Part shown: one piece after another, positions 59,471 to 64,000 of the stretch | How the letters are laid out: every line of letters starts with the position of its first letter | Position numbering within the stretch: the stretch's first letter is position 1 | Assembly (NCBI GenBank): GCA_010405405.1 | Contig: MU004230.1 | Location: 3,245,744-3,309,743, forward strand | Reading direction: 5' to 3' | Length of the DNA: 64,000 bases | Source of the DNA: Microthyrium microscopicum | Taxonomy: Eukaryota; Ascomycota; Dothideomycetes; Microthyriales; Microthyriaceae | Position numbers and translations under genes: made by a program | Notes under the pieces: generated by a model | Database searches by the model: none | The model's input: only the letters and a program-made list of their open reading frames with translations | Told to the model about the DNA's origin: nothing

Positions 59471-60583
59471 AGTTTGGGTTCATAGCACCGCTTTAGTAGT
59501 ACTAAAGGAAAATCTTGCCAGAAAGAAGGTTTCATTATCACCATGAAAAGGGGATCAATGATAGGAGTGTGAGTACTCGCATAGATGGCAATGCGGCCAG
59601 GCACATATTTTCGCACCCGTGAGCTTGATGCATCCACCTTGTCGCAACCCCTTGCGACACAGGCTGGCTCTGAATGTAAAGAATTCGTGGCAGAAGTCAT
59701 GGAAAGATCACAAGGCGGTGTGTTGGAGCCCGAGCATTTTTACTTTCCGAAGGTATCACGAATGATTATAGATCGCACAATACACAACACTGATCAAATC
59801 ACAATCGACGAAGCCCTGCAATAGAGATGTGCTGGTTTTACGCCCTTTGAAGCTGCAGATTTGGAGATCGCGTCTCGCAAGATATTTGGACCTATTCAAG
59901 GCAACGACCTAGATAGCCTGAACTGATCTAGCACTTACTTATCTGCATGAGCGCTGCTTCATCGGACCAGATAATTGGAAAATTGGCTGCATGAAGCTAG
60001 GGAGATTTCACGCGAGAATGGATTATTGAAAGAACCAGGAAGCGACTCCGGCAACGCTATCATTCATTACGGCCGGCAATTGGGCCTCGAATTGCTCGAA
60101 GGCTCGAACGCGGCTTTGAAAACGGCTCCGATACGACCGTGACGAGTCGAATTTCAAGCGACCGATACCAATCTAGTCGCACGCCATCCTGCAGCCGCTT
60201 GCACCCAAGGCTGAACGATCATTGTGTCCAAAGGTTTCTTTTTCATCTTTGACAAATATGACTGCCGCTTCACGATCTAAATCGTACCCAAAATGGTTAT
60301 GGCCTGGTCGCACAGCACAGGGCGGGAGGATTCTCAACTAGTAGAGAGTCGGGCCGATCCAGAAATACTTCCAAGGAAACCAATTAGTTCTGTCCTAACT
60401 GCTTCAATTGCTAGTAACTTTCAGATTCGGGGATAAATTTGGCGCGATGGCGCAGAACCTTGGACTTGGGTCGACGGCCGACCACGATGGCCATGATGCC
60501 ACTGCAAACTGCTAGAACAAGGGACGCATGAAGATGGAACAGCAGGTCTTAGATATATTCTCATTGGATGCGGATATTCCCTG
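59471..60583. other. Intergenic region without a supported gene
   Basis: About 1.1 kb. A 79-codon plus-strand frame at 59585-59824 has no motif and I do not call it a gene. Confidence 0.5.
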
Positions 60584-62597
60584 CTATGAGGGGACATTCC
60601 AACCATAATCAATCTTGGCTAGTAGGACACCATCCGACGGTGAACCCGTTGTATTCCAGAGATGAATGAATCTCAGCCCTCTGGCCAATCTATCAAGTCG
60701 GATACATGCCCAAGATGAGAAATCGTCACGTCCAAAGCGATCACTATGAATAACCTTCAGCCTAGAAATCCCGTTAGCACACTATCCGCTGGTGCGAACG
60801 AACTGATAAATATGCTAAAAAGGCAAAATATAGACAGACAACTTACCGAACAAAACTCAATTCTGGCTCCAAAGCTGGAAGATTCTCAAAAGCAAACCGA
60901 TCTTTCATTTCATCAAATTGCGGATGCTGACCTTTCGAAGTGCCGGTCTTTTGCTTGAATGGATCTTCTCTTTTGCCGAATCTCTTGCGTTCTACTGCAG
61001 AATCTGGCATATTAGCATGCACTTCACACTTGATGAACGGTTTCATCTTATCGCCAGAATCCACGTCATCTGGCAGTGGAAGGTTCTGTGCGGCAAGAAT
61101 CGAGATTCGTAGCCAAGATTTGCGCCCCTTGGATAGGTGAGCTATGCTGTCGGAATATTTTGCGGTGGTGAGATAGGACTTTGGCTTTTCTGCCCATCCG
61201 CCTGTATTTTGAAACATTGCCTCCTGCAGCATCATTCCTTTGTCAACTTTCTGCCAGTTCAATGCAACCATTTGCACCCCCACTCTCCAGAAGAGGGAAG
61301 GGTCGAGGTTGCTCGAGGATATGCGGGTACCTTTTGGGTACGCCCGCATCATGAAGTCTTTGTTGTGGTTGAATAAGCCTTCTGGATCATCTTTGTGTAA
61401 GCCAATCAGGGACGATTCTGAGAGCGAAAATATGTGGGTTGGCACTTTTGCTTCAGGCATGGCAAGGCCAGAGAAATGATAGCTTCGAGTATAAAGGCCA
61501 AGCTGACTTAGGGACTCGATGATCTTGCTGATTTTGGGCTTGTTTTTATCTTTTTCGGCCTCGTCATCAGATGAACTTGAGGAGTCTGTTCGTGTAGAAG
61601 GTCGAGTAGGAACGACTTCTGCAACCACTGGGACAACTTTGCTCGGCGGAGAATACTTGACCTTGATCATTATCTTGTTTCTCAACTTCTCTGGTGACGG
61701 GAGAGGTGTGTCTGCACCAGTATCGCTTTCGCCAATGGGTTTGCAAAGGTAATCCTTGAAACACTCATTCATGATATCGACCATCATTTGCTGTTGAGTG
61801 TGATTGGTGTGGACTTCAAGACTGACAATCAGTGGGAGATCTCTGCCATCTCTGTCAGTTTAGTGCATAAGAGACTATTAGTTCTCGAAGCTTACGATGT
61901 GACAAAGGCATAATCGTGAATAGTTTCGCATACACTGCGGAATGTGATTTCACGTGTAGCGGTGTAGCCTTGATAGAATGAGCATAAATTCAAGAACGAA
62001 AGCATCATGCGTGTGTCGTACCGTGCAAAACAATTGGCTCCGCTGTGGGCGCTGGTATTTGAGCAGATTTACCCCCTTCTACAGACTTGACTCTGGCAAG
62101 AGCTTCAGCAGCTTGTCGTTCTACGGCTGTAGAGATCTCTTCAGAGCCGCCATTCCAGCAGTCGATTTCCACACATCGGCAGCCTCGAAGCAAAACCTAG
62201 CTATCGTTAATGCAGCTCGCGGGTATGCATAGTAACGGAGTACATTTCTATAACCATCTACTGTTGCTCCCCCGTATAATTGATGGCCCATGAGGTATGT
62301 GTTGTGAGAGCTTGATATGAAATAGGAAGCCAATGGAAGTGAGAGATTCGAAGATGGTGCTGGTAATAGCGCACTAGCGTCCGCTGAAGCCATGTACTTC
62401 ATGAATTCAGAAAGAGGTTCCTTGGAATATACTTGCTGAGAATCAGGATAAATAGAGTCCTCGATTTCTCCATGGACTCTCTGTAGTGAGCCCAATACGC
62501 TGGGCTCAAAGGACTTGACTGTAGCATGGTAGATCGACACGGCTGGAGAAGTGCCTCCGCCGGCCTGGAGTATAGGGTCTGCAGTTTTGGAAGCCAT
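60584..62597 (-). CDS. Phosphoinositide-specific phospholipase C
   Basis: Hydrolyses phosphatidylinositol bisphosphate to inositol trisphosphate and diacylglycerol in calcium signalling. The model is complement(join(60584..60743,60847..61851,61896..61968,62022..62196,62244..62597)), 588 residues, introns 47, 53, 44 and 103 nt. The X domain keeps its catalytic residues: His98-Asn99 in SSSHNTYL, Glu128 and Asp130 in CRCVEIDCW, His176 in LHGYTATREI, Glu213 in VSLEVH. A Ser/Asp-rich linker precedes the Y domain (about 307-425: LGLYTRSYHF ... YPKGTRISSSNLDP, FWRVGVQMVALNWQ), then a C2 domain (about 435-588) ending RGLRFIHLWNTTGSPSDGVL. There is no room for a PH domain or EF hands, as in short fungal PLCs. 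The last splice (FVR to DRFGRDD) keeps frame but shortens the C2 loop, so that junction is the least certain. Divergent from the PDI gene. Confidence 0.92.
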
Positions 62598-62990
62598 TGA
62601 GACGAAAGCAGGCCTTGAAGTCTTTCTGAGGAATATAATGGTGCAAATTCAAGCGCGTTTGCTTTATAAACGCAGCGTCGTCGGATTGGAAGCAGCAGCT
62701 ATCAACTGTGGCTGTTCTTCATCGACTTCGCCACTATGACCCATCCGAACTTGTGGCTCGTTTTCGCATGGATCCCCCTGCTAGGCCGCCCTTGCCAGTT
62801 TGCGGCGCGAACCCCAGCTCCATTTGGAAATGCTACACCTTGCACTTTCCCAAACGTCCAACTGGTTGCTGAAGAAGATGCCACTTGGCTTTCACTATCA
62901 ACGTTCACTTGGTGTCCTGGAGTTTTTTATATCTTGACCTTCTTTTAGCTTCATTCTCTTTACACACAATCTTTCTTCAAGCCTTACAAG
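62598..62990. promoter_or_regulatory. Shared divergent promoter region, PLC and PDI
   Basis: The 393 bases between the two start codons must hold both promoters. I do not recognise a specific element with confidence; open frames here are chance. Confidence 0.5.
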
Positions 62991-64000
62991 ATGTGGTCAA
63001 CCATCGCTATTACTGCGTCAGCGGCAGGTCTGCTGCTAGCTATTCCGGCTTCTGCGGAGGGTTTATACTCCAAGAACTCGCCAGTAGTTCAAGTTACGGC
63101 TCAGAACTACGGTCGTCTGATTGCCAAATCTAACCACACATCTGTAAGTTTGCTGGCACTGTTTGCTTAACCTTTGACTAACGGCTTTGTAGATTGTCGA
63201 GTAAGTTGCCGTCCGTGTCGTCCCTACGCCCCGTCTAACAATACGCTCCGTCTAACAATACGCTCCAGGTTTTATGCGCCATGGTGTGGCCATTGCAAAA
63301 ACCTCAAGCCAGCATATGAAAAAGCTGCCAAAAAGCTGCAAGGTCTAGCGAAAGTAGCCAGTGTCAACTGTGACGACGACGCAAACAAACCGTTTTGCGG
63401 GGAAATGGGTGTCAAGGGCTTTCCTACCCTCAAGATCATCCGCCCAAGCAAAAAGTCTGGAAAGCCAACGGTGGAGGAGTATCAAGGCGCTCGATCAGCT
63501 AAGGCAATAGTCGATGCGGTAGTGGAAAAGATCCCGAATCACGTCAAACGTGTCACGGACAAGAGTATAGATTCATGGCTTGCTCAAGACAACGAGACAG
63601 CCAAGGCGATCCTCTTCACCGAAAAGGGTACTACAAGTGCTTTATTAAGAGCGCTTGCTATAGATTACCTTGGAAGCATCAATTTCGGTCAGGTTCGTAA
63701 CAAGGAGTCCGCCGCAGTGGAAACCTTTGGCATATCGAAATACCCATCGTTTGTCCTTCTACCGGGCGGAGAGAAAGATGCTGTCGTGTACGATGGTGAA
63801 CTGAAGAAAGAAGGAATGGCAGAATTCTTGAAGCAGGTGGCTCAGCCAAATCCAGATCCCGCCCCAGCAGCGTCCAAGAAGGACAAAGCCAAGGCGTCCA
63901 TGAAGACGTCAGCAGCAAAGGACAAATCCGAGAAAGACACACCGCCATCTGAAGGAAAGCCACTTATCCCTGCAATTAATGATGAAGCTACCTTGCGGGA
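62991..64000 (+). CDS. Protein disulfide isomerase (MPD1/PDI-like), 3' end outside window
   Basis: ER thiol-disulfide oxidoreductase for secretory protein folding. The model is join(62991..63143,63193..63200,63269..>64000). A signal peptide (MWSTIAITASAAGLLLAIPA, then SAEG) precedes a thioredoxin domain: YSKNSPVVQVTAQNYGRLI, then [20 protein letters not shown] with active site CGHC, VNCDDDANKPFCGEMGVKGF and the cis-proline FPTLKI. A second thioredoxin-like domain lacking a CxxC follows (FGQVRNKESAAVETFGISKY, PSFVLLPGG), then a Lys/Ser/Pro-rich segment. Exon 2 is only 8 nt (ATTGTCGA), and it rebuilds the IVE of the strand before the active site; introns are 49 and 68 nt. The frame is open at the window end. 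Divergent from PLC. Confidence 0.93.
63231..63264. repeat. 17-bp perfect tandem duplication in PDI intron 2
   Basis: CCGTCTAACAATACGCT occurs twice in a row (63231-63247, 63248-63264), just ahead of the acceptor CCAG. Each copy carries a CTAAC branch-site sequence. Confidence 0.95.

Noticed and set aside
59585-59824. 79-codon plus-strand frame
   Set aside because: No recognisable motif and no plausible flanking exons; left as intergenic.
1-64000. tRNA or rRNA genes
   Set aside because: A visual search for B-box-like sequence with a matching A-box gave no convincing cloverleaf; a covariance search would be decisive.

Overview
This window looks like nuclear DNA of a filamentous ascomycete (Pezizomycotina). 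The reasons are GT-AG introns mostly of 44-107 nt, a fungal-specific DASH kinetochore gene, two HET-domain (heterokaryon incompatibility) genes, a fungal seven-transmembrane receptor, and two large AT-rich islands made of transposons mutated almost only by C-to-T/G-to-A transitions, as repeat-induced point mutation (RIP) leaves them. Class cannot be settled from the sequence; a leotiomycete would fit.

Layout. 1-3.3 kb: 3' part of a HET gene (+), a four-exon gene for ATP synthase subunit i/j (ATP18, -), and divergent from it the DASH subunit SPC19 (+). 3.63-10.53 kb: one complete, dead Ty1/copia element with 153-bp LTRs and a perfect 5-bp target duplication, inserted 161 bp upstream of the start codon of the next gene. 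10.7-24.4 kb: gene-rich segment with a mitochondrial carrier, deoxyribose-phosphate aldolase, a hypothetical protein, a large proline-rich single-pass membrane protein with an EGF-like motif, and a second HET protein. 26.0-47.3 kb: a compound transposon island, with a Mutator-like element with ~147-bp inverted repeats beside a piggyBac-like element whose transposase gene is split twice by two Ty3/gypsy elements (7.66 and 7.43 kb), each with identical-length LTRs and a perfect 5-bp target duplication. 47.3-64 kb: normal genes again, namely a seven-TM receptor, a secreted copper-monooxygenase-like (PHM/SURNod19-like) protein, a repeat-containing membrane-anchored orphan, a small zinc-ribbon protein, a phosphoinositide phospholipase C and, divergent from it, a protein disulfide isomerase cut by the window end.

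The genes do not form a pathway or cluster; they are ordinary housekeeping, signalling and secretory genes between heterochromatin-like repeat blocks. Gene models were built by eye by joining exons; exon sums divisible by three and restored family motifs are the main support. I did not find a convincing new molecular system. The best observations are the double nesting inside one piggyBac transposase, the copia insertion in a promoter, very small exons (7, 8 and 15 nt) carrying conserved residues, and the unusual architecture of three proteins.
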